A DNA stretch of 64,000 bases from DASTPP01 sp035762175. Lineage in GTDB: Bacteria > Myxococcota_A > Polyangia > Polyangiales > Polyangiaceae. Shown here in pieces: positions 9,251-17,072 of this stretch. The notes beneath the pieces are model-generated. The model saw only the letters and a list, made by a program, of their open reading frames with translations, was not told where the DNA came from and did not search any database. The stretch is taken from assembly GCA_035762175.1 (NCBI GenBank), contig DASTPP010000021.1, positions 1 through 64,000 on the forward strand, given 5' to 3'. Every line of letters begins with the position of its first letter. Position 1 is the first letter of the stretch. The translations under genes and the position numbers were made by a program.

Positions 9251-9853
9251 CGTCGTTTCGCTCGGGTGCGCCCCAATGCAAGACCGGGGCTAGCCCCGCT
9301 CCGGCACCGCCACCCCGCCGCGCCGAGGGCAGACGCAGGGCCGCCAACCCGGCCCGCCGCGCCCTCCGCGAGGCCAGAAACCCACGCTCGAAGCGCCATC
9401 GCAACCCGCCCCCACGCCCGCCGGCGTCCCGCCCCCCATCGCACCTCACACCGCCGATCTCGTCATCGGTACCCCGCCGTCCGTGCCGTATTGTCGTTGA
9501 CCCCCGCCCGGCGTGACGTCTTGTCGTCAGCCCCCGTCGAACCCCGGTCTTCATCGGCCCCGACCGGGGCGGGCATTCGCGATAGCGCCGCGCTGTCGGG
9601 GCCAGCCGACAATCGCGGAGAGATGCGGGTGTGCCTCGCCTCCGCCTTGCGCTCTGCTACTTTAGGCCCGGGCCCCAACCGCTGCCCCGACGGCTTTGCC
9701 CGCTCGCGAAGCGGTCGCTGCCAGGTTGCCCGCCCCCGAAGCCGCCCTCATGACCGCCCCCAAACCGCCCTCGCCGCTTTGAACGCCCCCAAGCTGCACT
9801 CGCCCCTGCCCCCGGCCGGCCGGGCCCGCCCCGGCGCCGAGAAGGGGCTTTCG
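9251..9853. other. intergenic, no gene seen
   Basis: About 600 bp of Pro/Arg-coding-looking GC-rich sequence without a convincing gene on either strand. It separates the divergent lipoprotein gene from the TIGR02265-like gene, so both promoters should lie here. Two near copies of TTGTCGTYRNCCCCC sit at 9491 and 9521, 30 bp apart; they could be an operator or chance. Confidence 0.5.
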
Positions 9854-10456
9854 GTGCGCCACATGCAGGTGCGCTTCGGCCAGCCGCTCGAGATCGTCGT
9901 CGACCCGGCCGAGCGGGTCGCCGCCGTGCCGAAGCACCACCTGGTCAAGGGCATGTTCCTCGCGGAGTTGGTGCGCCACCTCGGGCCGAAGTGGCCGTCG
10001 GTGGCCGCCACGCTCGTCGCGCCGCCGCGGCTCGGCCGCTACCTGCCCTTCGGCGACTACCCGCGCGTCGACCATATACGCCTTTTGTACGCCGTCGCGC
10101 TCGCCCGCTACCCGCACGCCACGCCCGCGCAGGGCGTGCGGTTGACGGGCCGGCGCGACGCGCAGATCTTCAACGACTCGCTCGTGGGCAAGGCGCTCTT
10201 GGCCCCCATCTCGAGCGTCAAGGGGGCGCTGCTCCGAGGGCCCAGGGCCTACCAGCTCGTCGTGCGCGGGGGCACGGTGCGCGCGCTCGACCTCGGCGAG
10301 CGCTGGGTGCGGCTCGAGTATCGCGACTTCGCCGGCTGGGTCGAAGGCGCCACGATCGGCCTCGTCGAGGGCATGGTCGGGGCCTTCGGGGCGCAGGCCT
10401 CGATCGATATCGAGTTTCTCTCGGACGCCGACGCGAATTACGACGTGCGCTGGTGA
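9854..10456 (+). CDS. TIGR02265/DUF2378 family protein
   Basis: About 200 aa protein of a family known to me as restricted to myxobacteria (TIGR02265, DUF2378), function unknown. Recognised from the opening VRHMQVRFGQPLEIVVDPAE region, the middle (FPFGDYPRVDHIRL-like stretch LPFGDYPRVDHIRLLYAVA), GRRDAQIFNDSLVGKALL and the end IEFLSDADANYDVRW. Cytosolic, no membrane segment. The frame remains open far upstream, but composition changes there; GTG 9854 has GAAGGGG six bases before it and gives the usual size of about 200 residues. ATG 9863 is an alternative start. Many paralogues are usual per genome; the family is often discussed as signalling-related, which is not proven. Confidence 0.8.
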   Translation: MRHMQVRFGQPLEIVVDPAERVAAVPKHHLVKGMFLAELVRHLGPKWPSVAATLVAPPRLGRYLPFGDYPRVDHIRLLYAVALARYPHATPAQGVRLTGRRDAQIFNDSLVGKALLAPISSVKGALLRGPRAYQLVVRGGTVRALDLGERWVRLEYRDFAGWVEGATIGLVEGMVGAFGAQASIDIEFLSDADANYDVRW

Positions 10457-10703
10457 GGCGCGCCTCGACGCGTCGGCCCGGCCGCCGACGCCCCCCCCGT
10501 TGGCGACGAGGGCGCGGGCCTGGTCGGCCAGGCGCTTGGCCTTCTCAGGACGAGCCCGGCACGAGGCACCCACCAGGCGGAACGCGACATGACAGACGGG
10601 GGCCCCGGAAGGCCGCCGACAAAATCGACGCGAGCGGCTTTACACCCCAAGGGCCTGGCGCGTCGAAGGGGCGACCGCACAATTTGCTTTCGGAGACCCT
10701 GCC

Positions 10704-11042
10704 ATGACCTACCCCAAGCTTGTCGCCGCCCTCGTCGTCGCTTGTGCCGCCTTCGCCTGCCAAGACTCGTCCGATTCGGGCGAGCAGCCTGAGCCCGAGC
10801 CCTCGACGAGCAAGCCGACGCTCCGGGCCGGCGAGCGCCTCGACGAGGCGCCCCCCTGCGGCGTCGATCGGCCGGCCTGTGCCGCCGGGCTCGAGTGCGC
10901 CACCGTCGACGTCGACGGCGCGCCCGCCGCCGCGACCTGCGTCGACGCGGCCGCCGTCTGCGCCAAGCTCGAGTGCGCCGAAGGTAGCTGCGGCATTCTC
11001 GAGTCGTACCCCGCCCGCATCACCTGCCTCGGCGGGCGCTGA
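10704..11042 (+). CDS. small Cys-rich lipoprotein
   Basis: Lipoprotein of 112 aa. Signal MTYPKLVAALVVACAAFA followed by lipobox Cys19, then an acidic/Pro linker (EQPEPEPSTSKP) and a Cys-rich C-terminal module with eight cysteines after residue 50 (PPCGVDRPACAAGLECATV, TCVDAAAVCAKLECAEGSC). The spacing suggests disulfide-stabilised EGF-like or knottin-like folding outside the cytoplasm. A GGAGA ribosome site lies about 8 bases upstream. No known family assigned. Confidence 0.72.
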   Translation: MTYPKLVAALVVACAAFACQDSSDSGEQPEPEPSTSKPTLRAGERLDEAPPCGVDRPACAAGLECATVDVDGAPAAATCVDAAAVCAKLECAEGSCGILESYPARITCLGGR

Positions 11043-11098
11043 GAACGCGGGGGCAAACCGCCGCGTTTCGCACCCCCCTCTTCCCTCGGGGGCGCCGC

Positions 11099-11521
11099 TC
11101 AGCCCGGCGGGGTGCCGGCGCGCATCTTCTCGCGGGCCCAGGCCTCGGCCTCGGCGATCGACTCGGTGATGAAATAGGGCATGGGGGGCGGTTGCAGCCA
11201 GAAGACGGCCGTGATGGCGCCGCGAATGAGCGGCGACGACACGCAGAACGCCACGCCCAGGCAGTTGCGCCGCACGATCGCGTCGTGCTTGCGCAGCCAC
11301 TCGGCCTGAAGGCGCCGGTTCTTCGCCTTGGTGTTGCGCGACGCGCGCGCGTCGTAAATCGTGACGTAGAGGCCGCGCTTGATGAGGGCGGCGTACTCGT
11401 CGAGGTAGCGCTGAAAGGCCTCGTCGGACGCCTCGCCGAGGAACGTGATGCGCACGAGGGGCCAACCCGACGTGTCGATGGTGATCGCGCCCTGCTTCGC
11501 CGCGTCGGTGCTTGTTGCCAT
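11099..11521 (-). CDS. STAS/SpoIIAA-like protein
   Basis: Cytosolic protein of 140 aa. The fold pattern is STAS/SEC14-like: an early strand ITIDTSGWPLVRITFLGEAS, an amphipathic helix (EAFQRYLDEYAALIKRG), a strand LYVTIYDARASRNT, a basic helix and a strand NCLGVAFCVSSPL. Myxobacterial proteins of this sort are usually annotated as hypothetical or STAS/SEC14 domain. No phosphoacceptor can be assigned. Its upstream region holds the 43-bp tandem repeat, so the promoter is compressed into about 120 bp or lies beyond the repeat. Confidence 0.6.
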   Translation of the reverse strand: MATSTDAAKQGAITIDTSGWPLVRITFLGEASDEAFQRYLDEYAALIKRGLYVTIYDARASRNTKAKNRRLQAEWLRKHDAIVRRNCLGVAFCVSSPLIRGAITAVFWLQPPPMPYFITESIAEAEAWAREKMRAGTPPG

Positions 11522-11644
11522 GGCCGAGCGCCCTCCCGGTGGATGCTGTGAGCGCCGCGCCCTCGGCCCTGGTTACCACGCGGCGGCGCAGACCATACCC
11601 CAAGCCCGCCCTGCCGGGTATGCCCGTCGCACCCGCGGGCGCCG

Positions 11645-11805
11645 CCGGTCGCGCCGGTCGGTGCGCCCGCCACACCCGCGGCGGCCACCGGTCGCGCCGG
11701 TCGGTGCGCCCGTCGCACCCGCGGCGGCTACCGGTCGCGCCGGTCGGTGCGCCCGCCACACCCGCGGCGGTCACCGGTCGCGCCGGTCGGTGCGCCCGCC
11801 GCCCC
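11645..11805. repeat. 43-bp tandem repeat, four copies
   Basis: CCGGTCGCGCCGGTCGGTGC begins at 11645, 11688, 11731 and 11774, an exact 43-bp period, with conserved CCCGC/CACCCGCGGCGG between. The period is not a multiple of three, so it is unlikely to be coding. It fills most of the 353-bp gap between the STAS-like gene (11521) and the BFN lipoprotein gene (11875). No other feature is seen in that gap. Confidence 0.85.
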
Positions 11806-11874
11806 GGCCCGGGCGGGCGTCGAGGGGGGGCGGGGCCGACGATGGCCCGGCGCCGGCGGGGCCCTCGGCGGGCG

Positions 11875-12642
11875 TCACAGCGACGTCGGCGACGGGCGCG
11901 GCCTGGCGACGACCTCGGGCGGCAGGTCGTCGCCGCCCGTCAGCTCGTCTTTGCGGACCCCCGCCGTGTCGATGACCTTGCGCGACACGTAGATGGGGGC
12001 ACGATTGCCGAGGGCGAGCGCGATCGCGTCGGAGGGGCGCGCGTCGACGTCGATGACGTGCCCGTTCTGGCGCACGTAGACCCGGCCGACGAACGCGCGG
12101 CCCTTGAGATCGTCGACGTGCACCTTGACGAGCTCGCCGCCCAGCCGCCCGATGAGGCTATCGAGCAGATCGTGCGTGAGCGGCCGCGGGTAGCGCTGGC
12201 GGTCGCGGCGCAGCTCGATCGAGAGCGCCTCGGTGCCCCCGACGAAGATGACCACGAGCTTCTGCTCGGCCTCATGCTCGAGGAGGACGGCGTTGCCGTG
12301 GGGCGTCGGCACGACCCGGAGCACGCCCATCGCGACGTAGCCCTCGGGCGCCCTCACCGCGTCTGCCGCGGCCCCGGGGCCGGGCGGGCTCGGCGCCCCG
12401 GCGGGGGGCGTGGCGTCGGCGGCCAAGCCAGGCGGGCTCGGCGGCCCGCCGGGCGGGGTCGCGTCGACGGCGCCGGGCGGGCCAGGCAGGCTCGGCGCCC
12501 CGGCGGCCGGCGTCGCGTCGGCGGACGCGGGGGCCGTGGTCGGGCCGCTTTGCTCGGGGTCGGTGGGCCGTTTGCAGCCGACCGAGCCGGCCGGCACGAG
12601 CACGAGCACGACAGAGAGAGAAAGGAAGCGCGACAACAGCAT
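11875..12642 (-). CDS. lipoprotein with bifunctional nuclease (BFN/DUF151) domain
   Basis: Protein of 255 aa. Signal MLLSRFLSLSVVLVLVPAG, SVG, lipobox Cys23, then a Pro/Ala-rich linker of imperfect repeats (DATPPGGPPSPPG, DATPPAGAPSPPG) to about residue 95. Residues about 98-235 are a bifunctional nuclease domain: LRVVPTPHGNAVLLEHEAE, LVVIFVGGTEALSIEL, PLTHDLLDSLIGRLGGELVK, and the hallmark IDVDARPSDAIALALGNRAP. This domain is normally cytosolic and RNase/DNase-like, so a lipoprotein location is unusual. Catalysis has not been shown for all members. Next gene upstream is divergent or unrelated. Confidence 0.85.
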   Translation of the reverse strand: MLLSRFLSLSVVLVLVPAGSVGCKRPTDPEQSGPTTAPASADATPAAGAPSLPGPPGAVDATPPGGPPSPPGLAADATPPAGAPSPPGPGAAADAVRAPEGYVAMGVLRVVPTPHGNAVLLEHEAEQKLVVIFVGGTEALSIELRRDRQRYPRPLTHDLLDSLIGRLGGELVKVHVDDLKGRAFVGRVYVRQNGHVIDVDARPSDAIALALGNRAPIYVSRKVIDTAGVRKDELTGGDDLPPEVVARPRPSPTSL

Positions 12643-12805
12643 GATGGCCTCGACGCGAGAGAAAACCTTGCCAGCCTAGCCCGCCCGAACGCCCGCGGCG
12701 AGCCCAGCCGGTCCGCCGCCATGGCATTCTCGCCGGCCGAGTTGCGAACGGGTCGTCACGCCCACGCTGCGGGGTTGCAGGGCGCCGCGAGGCCGGCGGG
12801 CCCGG

Positions 12806-14197
12806 TCAGAGGCGCCAGAACGTGAGGTGGTCGCCGGTGCGGGCCACCAGGGCCCCGGGCTCGGGCGAGCAGAGGTCGAAGACCTTGTCGACGTGCGGCA
12901 GGCCGAGCCGCTCGGGCGACGAGGGCAGGCCGCGCCAAGCGACGATCTTCTTCGAGTACGAGCAGGCGGCGAGGGCGAAGGGGCCCACGGCGCAGAGGGC
13001 GCTCACCTTCGTAGGGGCCTCGCCGGCGTCGAGCACGAGGCCCGAGGCGGCGTCGAGCAGCCACACCGTCTTGCCCTCGCCGTAGGCTCCCGTCGACGCG
13101 GCGACGACCCCGCCGGCGAGCGCCGGCGGATCGAGGCTCGAGAGGGCGGGCAGCTCGGTCGACCACAGAATGGCGCCGTCGCTCGGGCGGAGGCGGGTCA
13201 CCGTTTGCCCGGCGCAGAAGACGACGTCATCGCCGGCCGCGACGAAAGGCCCGGCGTGGCCGAGATCGCCGACGCTGTCCGAGGGGGGCGGGCCGGGGGC
13301 GTGGCTGACGAGCGCGCCCCCGGCGTCGACGGCGACCACGCCGCGATCGACCGCCACCAGCAGGCTCGCCGAGAGGGGGCGCGGGCCCCAGCCCTCGCGT
13401 CGCCAGCGCAGCGCCCCGTCGCGTTCGATGCACGCGAAGTGAAAGTAGGGCCGCACGTGGGGGTCGGGCCCGGCAGTACCGATCAGCAGGGCGTCGCCCC
13501 ACGCCCGCGCGCTGCAGATGGAGTTGCCCTTGGCGAGCTCGAAGGGCACGCGCCGGCTCGCCCCGCGCGCGTCGACGAGCTGCAAGATATCTCGGCACCA
13601 GAAGAGTACCTCGCCCTCGCCGGCGGGGGCGACGCGCGTGATGCCGACCTCGAGGGGCGAGCGCCAGAGCTGCGTGGTTCGCCGGGCGCGGTGGCACAAG
13701 AGCAGGTCGGCCCAGTCGTGGGTCCGGCGGCCGACGATGAAGTCGCCCTGCACGGTGAGCGAATCGCTCGGGGGCTGCTCGGTCGGCAGCTCGTCGAGCA
13801 GGGCGCCGGCGGGGTCGTAAACGCGGAGCGCGCCGCCGATCGAGGCGACGGTCTCGCCGCCGCCGGCCGCCTCGATGGCGCCCCAGCCGCACTCGACCGT
13901 CGCGACCGGCGAGAGCGTCGTCGTCGTGCCGCGGACGGCGGCGGCCAGGCGCCGGCGGGCCTTCGTTTCGGCGGCCTTCTGCGCGCCCCGGGCGTGCTGC
14001 CAGGCCTCGACCTCGTCGGGGGGCACCGCCTCGAAGGCCCCTTCGTCGCGGCGCAGCTTCTTCTCGCCGGCGTGCTCGAAGGCGATGACGACGTCGTCGC
14101 GGCCGTCGCCGCGCTCGAGGGCGGTGACGACGCCGATGCCCCACTCGGGGCGGCGCCGGTGGCGCACGTGCGCGCCGGGGCGGAGGCCGTCGCTCAT
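12806..14197 (-). CDS. PQQ-like beta-propeller protein with N-terminal DUF3553-like domain
   Basis: Protein of 463 aa starting at ATG 14197 (MSDGLRPGAHVRHRRRPEWG). The first 45 residues (PEWGIGVVTALERG, VVIAFEHAGEKKLRRDE) form a small beta barrel like DUF3553, used in helicases and related proteins to contact nucleic acid or partners. A charged helix follows to about residue 85. The remainder is a seven- or eight-bladed PQQ-like/WD-like propeller (VTRLRPSDGAILWSTELPAL is a typical blade; VWLLDAASGLVLDAGEAP another). No signal peptide, so probably cytosolic. The long open frame upstream of 14197 is antisense to the gene at 14465 and not part of this gene. Function unknown. Confidence 0.72.
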   Translation of the reverse strand: MSDGLRPGAHVRHRRRPEWGIGVVTALERGDGRDDVVIAFEHAGEKKLRRDEGAFEAVPPDEVEAWQHARGAQKAAETKARRRLAAAVRGTTTTLSPVATVECGWGAIEAAGGGETVASIGGALRVYDPAGALLDELPTEQPPSDSLTVQGDFIVGRRTHDWADLLLCHRARRTTQLWRSPLEVGITRVAPAGEGEVLFWCRDILQLVDARGASRRVPFELAKGNSICSARAWGDALLIGTAGPDPHVRPYFHFACIERDGALRWRREGWGPRPLSASLLVAVDRGVVAVDAGGALVSHAPGPPPSDSVGDLGHAGPFVAAGDDVVFCAGQTVTRLRPSDGAILWSTELPALSSLDPPALAGGVVAASTGAYGEGKTVWLLDAASGLVLDAGEAPTKVSALCAVGPFALAACSYSKKIVAWRGLPSSPERLGLPHVDKVFDLCSPEPGALVARTGDHLTFWRL

Positions 14198-14464
14198 CGC
14201 GCGAGGGTAGCCCGATCGGCCGGCGGGGTCAGCGGGCCGCGAGGGGCGGGCGGCGGGGCCGCGCGCGAGGGCGTCGGCTCGGCGACCTCGCCGGGCCGTT
14301 CGAGCGGCCGCCGCGCTGGCCGCGGCGCGGCCGGGCCCGGCGATCGGTTCGCCCGTCGCCGTGCTACGGTTGTCGACGCGGCGTCGGTCGGGGCCGCCCG
14401 AACGGCGGCCAGCGGAGCCCGATTCGCTTTGTGGGCCTGCCGCCCTCCGGTAGAATGCGGCCGT

Positions 14465-16885
14465 ATGTGGGTACGAGCGGGGGCGCGATGGCGGGTGTCG
14501 GCGGCGGCTGCCGCCCTGGCGGCGGGCGGGTGTCGCGAGGCGACGCAGATCGAGCTTCGGATCATGACCGACGTGCCCTGCGAGCGGGTGCGCCATATCG
14601 GCCTCGTCACGGGCCCGCAGCACCAGCTCGAGGGCCGCTTCTTCGCGCACAGCGGGCCGGCAGACGGGCTCTGCCAGCCGGGCGCAGGGGGCCAGAACGA
14701 GATCGGGGTGTCCGTGTTGGTGCCCGGCGGCGACGCCGACGCGGCGTTCTCGGTCGAGGTCGTGCTCTCCCTCGAGGGCAACGTGCCGCCCGAGCGCTGC
14801 GCTGAGAACGGGTATCGGGGCTGCGTGGCCGCGCGTCGCACGCTGCGCTACCTGCCGGGCCGCGGGCTCGAGGTGCCCCTGATGCTCTTCGGGGTCTGCG
14901 AGGGCGTCACGTGCACCGACCCGGGCAGCACTTGCTTCGATCTGGGGGTCTGCGTCTCCGACTTTGTCATCTGTGACGCGGGCGGTTGTCGCCTGCGCGA
15001 TTCGGGCACGCCGGTCGGCATGACGGTCCGAGACGACGCGGGCGGCCTGGGCGGCAGCGCGGGTGCCGGCGGCAGCGGGGGCAGTGGGGGCGGCGGGGGC
15101 AGTGGGGGCGGCGGGGGTCAGGCGGGGGGCGGGCCGCCCTCGCGGGTCGACGCGTCGTTCGGCAAGGGCGGCCTCGTGACCCTGAGGCCGGCGGGGGTGC
15201 GGGCGCTCGGCTACGAGCTCGCGTCGCTGGCCGAGCAGCCGGCGGGCAAGGTGGTCATCGCGGGCAGCACGCAGCTCGACATCGGCGACTACTCGAACGT
15301 GGGGCGGCCGAACGTGTTCTTGGCGCGCGTCGACGCGGCCGGGCTCGACGCTTCGTTCGGCGGGGCGGGCTACGCCTTCTTGAACAGCGACACGGGCGGC
15401 TCGCCCAAGCGCTACCAAGACGACATTCGCGCGGTGTCGCCCGACCCGCTGGGCGGCGGGGCCTACGTCACGGTCGATTTCTATTCGCGGAACGTCGAAG
15501 AAAACGACAACTTCGGCACGCGCTTCTGGCGCGTCGGGGCCGACGGCACGTCGAACGTGCCGGGGCTCCCGCCGGCGGTCGCTACCTTCGTCGCTTCGAG
15601 CGCGGGCTGCGTCGCCGCCCGCACGTATTCGGCGCTGCCCGACGAGGGCGTCGAGTTCGGGGCCTGCGCCCCGCCGGGCGGGGCGCCGACGTTCGACGTG
15701 CGCGTGCCGGTCTCGGGGCTCAGGTTTCTGTCGCTGGCCGACGCCGTCACCGAGGGCGGCAGCGCGCTGCCCCCGCCGGTGACGACGACGGGCCATTTCT
15801 TCTTGGTCGTCAGGTCGGCCTCCGGGGGCCAGGTGGGGGTGCTGAAGCTTCGCCACCTGGGCGGGTCGCAGGTCGAGCGCGAAGGCGCCTTCGGCCAGGG
15901 CACGGGGCTGGCGCTCGTTCAGCCCGACGGCCTCGACCCCTCGCTCCCGCGAGACGTCACGGCGGCGGCGACGAGCGGCGCCGGCGACGTGTACCTCGCG
16001 GGGCAGACCAAGACGAGCGGCCCGCTCTCGCCTTTCTTGGTCAAGCTGCGCAACGACGGCGCGGGCCTCGACGCGAGCTTCGGCGCCAACGGCGTCGCGC
16101 AGGGCGAGGGCGTCGGCGAGACCACCTGGTCTTGCCTGGCCGTCGACGGCGCGGGCAGGCTGCTCGCCGCCGGCGTGCGGGCGGGCGAGCCAACCCTCTA
16201 TCGGTTCACCCCCGAGGGGCGCCCCGACGAGACGTTCGAGCCGAGCGGGCGGCTGCCCTTGCCCTTCGCGCCCCAGCGTTGCGTGCTCGACGGCGAGGGG
16301 CGCCTGCTCGTCGCCGGCCGCCGCGACGACGCTTTCGGCCTGCCCACGGTCTCGGTGGCGCGGCTGCGCCTCGACGGCGAGTCGCGCGGCGCCAGCCTGC
16401 CGCCCGACGCGACGCCCGAGACGTGCGCGAGCATCGACCTCGACGAGCCCAACGACACCCCCGAGGCGGCGACCGTCATGCGCGGCAAGTTCGGCAGCGC
16501 CGCCCCGATCAACCAAGTCGATCGGGCCACGTGGACGAGCGTCCTCGACGGCTCGGCCGACCGAGACTGGCTGCGCTACAGAGTACGTTACGATGACACG
16601 TACGGGACGCCCGCCCCCTCGGCCCGGGTCGAGTCGGCCGGGCCGCTCGAGGTCTGCCTCTACATGACCCCGATCGAGGGCCTGAGCTGCGACCCGCCCC
16701 GCGTCGAAGACGTCGCCACGCTGCCGGGGTATCTGGGCTGCTGCGGCATCGACGAGACCTCGCTGACCTACGTCCTGCCCGCCGGGCCGCCGCCCACGAT
16801 CGATACCGAGCTTTTCGTTCGCGTCTCGAAAGCCCAGTCGGGGGCGGGCACCTGCGACGTCTACCAGGCGATCGGCACGTTTTAG
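14465..16885 (+). CDS. delta-60 repeat lipoprotein
   Basis: Predicted surface lipoprotein of 806 aa. Signal MWVRAGARWRVSAAAAALAA, GG, lipobox Cys. Residues about 25-170 are a Cys-containing N-terminal domain (TCTDPGSTCFDLGVCVSD), residues 185-225 a Gly/Ser linker. Residues about 228-640 form a propeller of delta-60 repeats, marked by RVDASFGKGGLV, GLDASFGGAGYAFL, GLDASFGANGVAQ and RPDETFEPSGRLPL. The C-terminal 150 residues (IDLDEPNDTPEAAT then CLYMTPIEGLSCDPP) form a pre-peptidase-C-like beta domain with four or more Cys. Short intergenic region to the divergent propeller gene at 14197. Role in adhesion or binding is inference. Confidence 0.8.
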   Translation: MWVRAGARWRVSAAAAALAAGGCREATQIELRIMTDVPCERVRHIGLVTGPQHQLEGRFFAHSGPADGLCQPGAGGQNEIGVSVLVPGGDADAAFSVEVVLSLEGNVPPERCAENGYRGCVAARRTLRYLPGRGLEVPLMLFGVCEGVTCTDPGSTCFDLGVCVSDFVICDAGGCRLRDSGTPVGMTVRDDAGGLGGSAGAGGSGGSGGGGGSGGGGGQAGGGPPSRVDASFGKGGLVTLRPAGVRALGYELASLAEQPAGKVVIAGSTQLDIGDYSNVGRPNVFLARVDAAGLDASFGGAGYAFLNSDTGGSPKRYQDDIRAVSPDPLGGGAYVTVDFYSRNVEENDNFGTRFWRVGADGTSNVPGLPPAVATFVASSAGCVAARTYSALPDEGVEFGACAPPGGAPTFDVRVPVSGLRFLSLADAVTEGGSALPPPVTTTGHFFLVVRSASGGQVGVLKLRHLGGSQVEREGAFGQGTGLALVQPDGLDPSLPRDVTAAATSGAGDVYLAGQTKTSGPLSPFLVKLRNDGAGLDASFGANGVAQGEGVGETTWSCLAVDGAGRLLAAGVRAGEPTLYRFTPEGRPDETFEPSGRLPLPFAPQRCVLDGEGRLLVAGRRDDAFGLPTVSVARLRLDGESRGASLPPDATPETCASIDLDEPNDTPEAATVMRGKFGSAAPINQVDRATWTSVLDGSADRDWLRYRVRYDDTYGTPAPSARVESAGPLEVCLYMTPIEGLSCDPPRVEDVATLPGYLGCCGIDETSLTYVLPAGPPPTIDTELFVRVSKAQSGAGTCDVYQAIGTF

Positions 16886-17072
16886 GGCGGTCGCGCGGCC
16901 GCCTCTCGAAACGACCGCGGGGGGTCATCAGGGGTTTCGGGAAACGAACGCGGCGTCGGCCGGGGGGGCCGGCGCACGAGGGCGGGCCGAGCCAGGCCCC
17001 GACCCGTCACCCCGCGGAGGGCGCCACGAATTCGTGGGCGGGGCCCTTCTGGCCTGGGATACTCGTCGAGTC

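Noticed and set aside
7046..9853. Upstream extension of the TIGR02265-like frame
   Set aside because: Antisense to the lipoprotein gene at 7361-9250; family length is about 200 residues.
12827..14464. Upstream extension of the delta-60 repeat gene
   Set aside because: Antisense to the PQQ-like propeller gene; the lipoprotein signal begins at ATG 14465.
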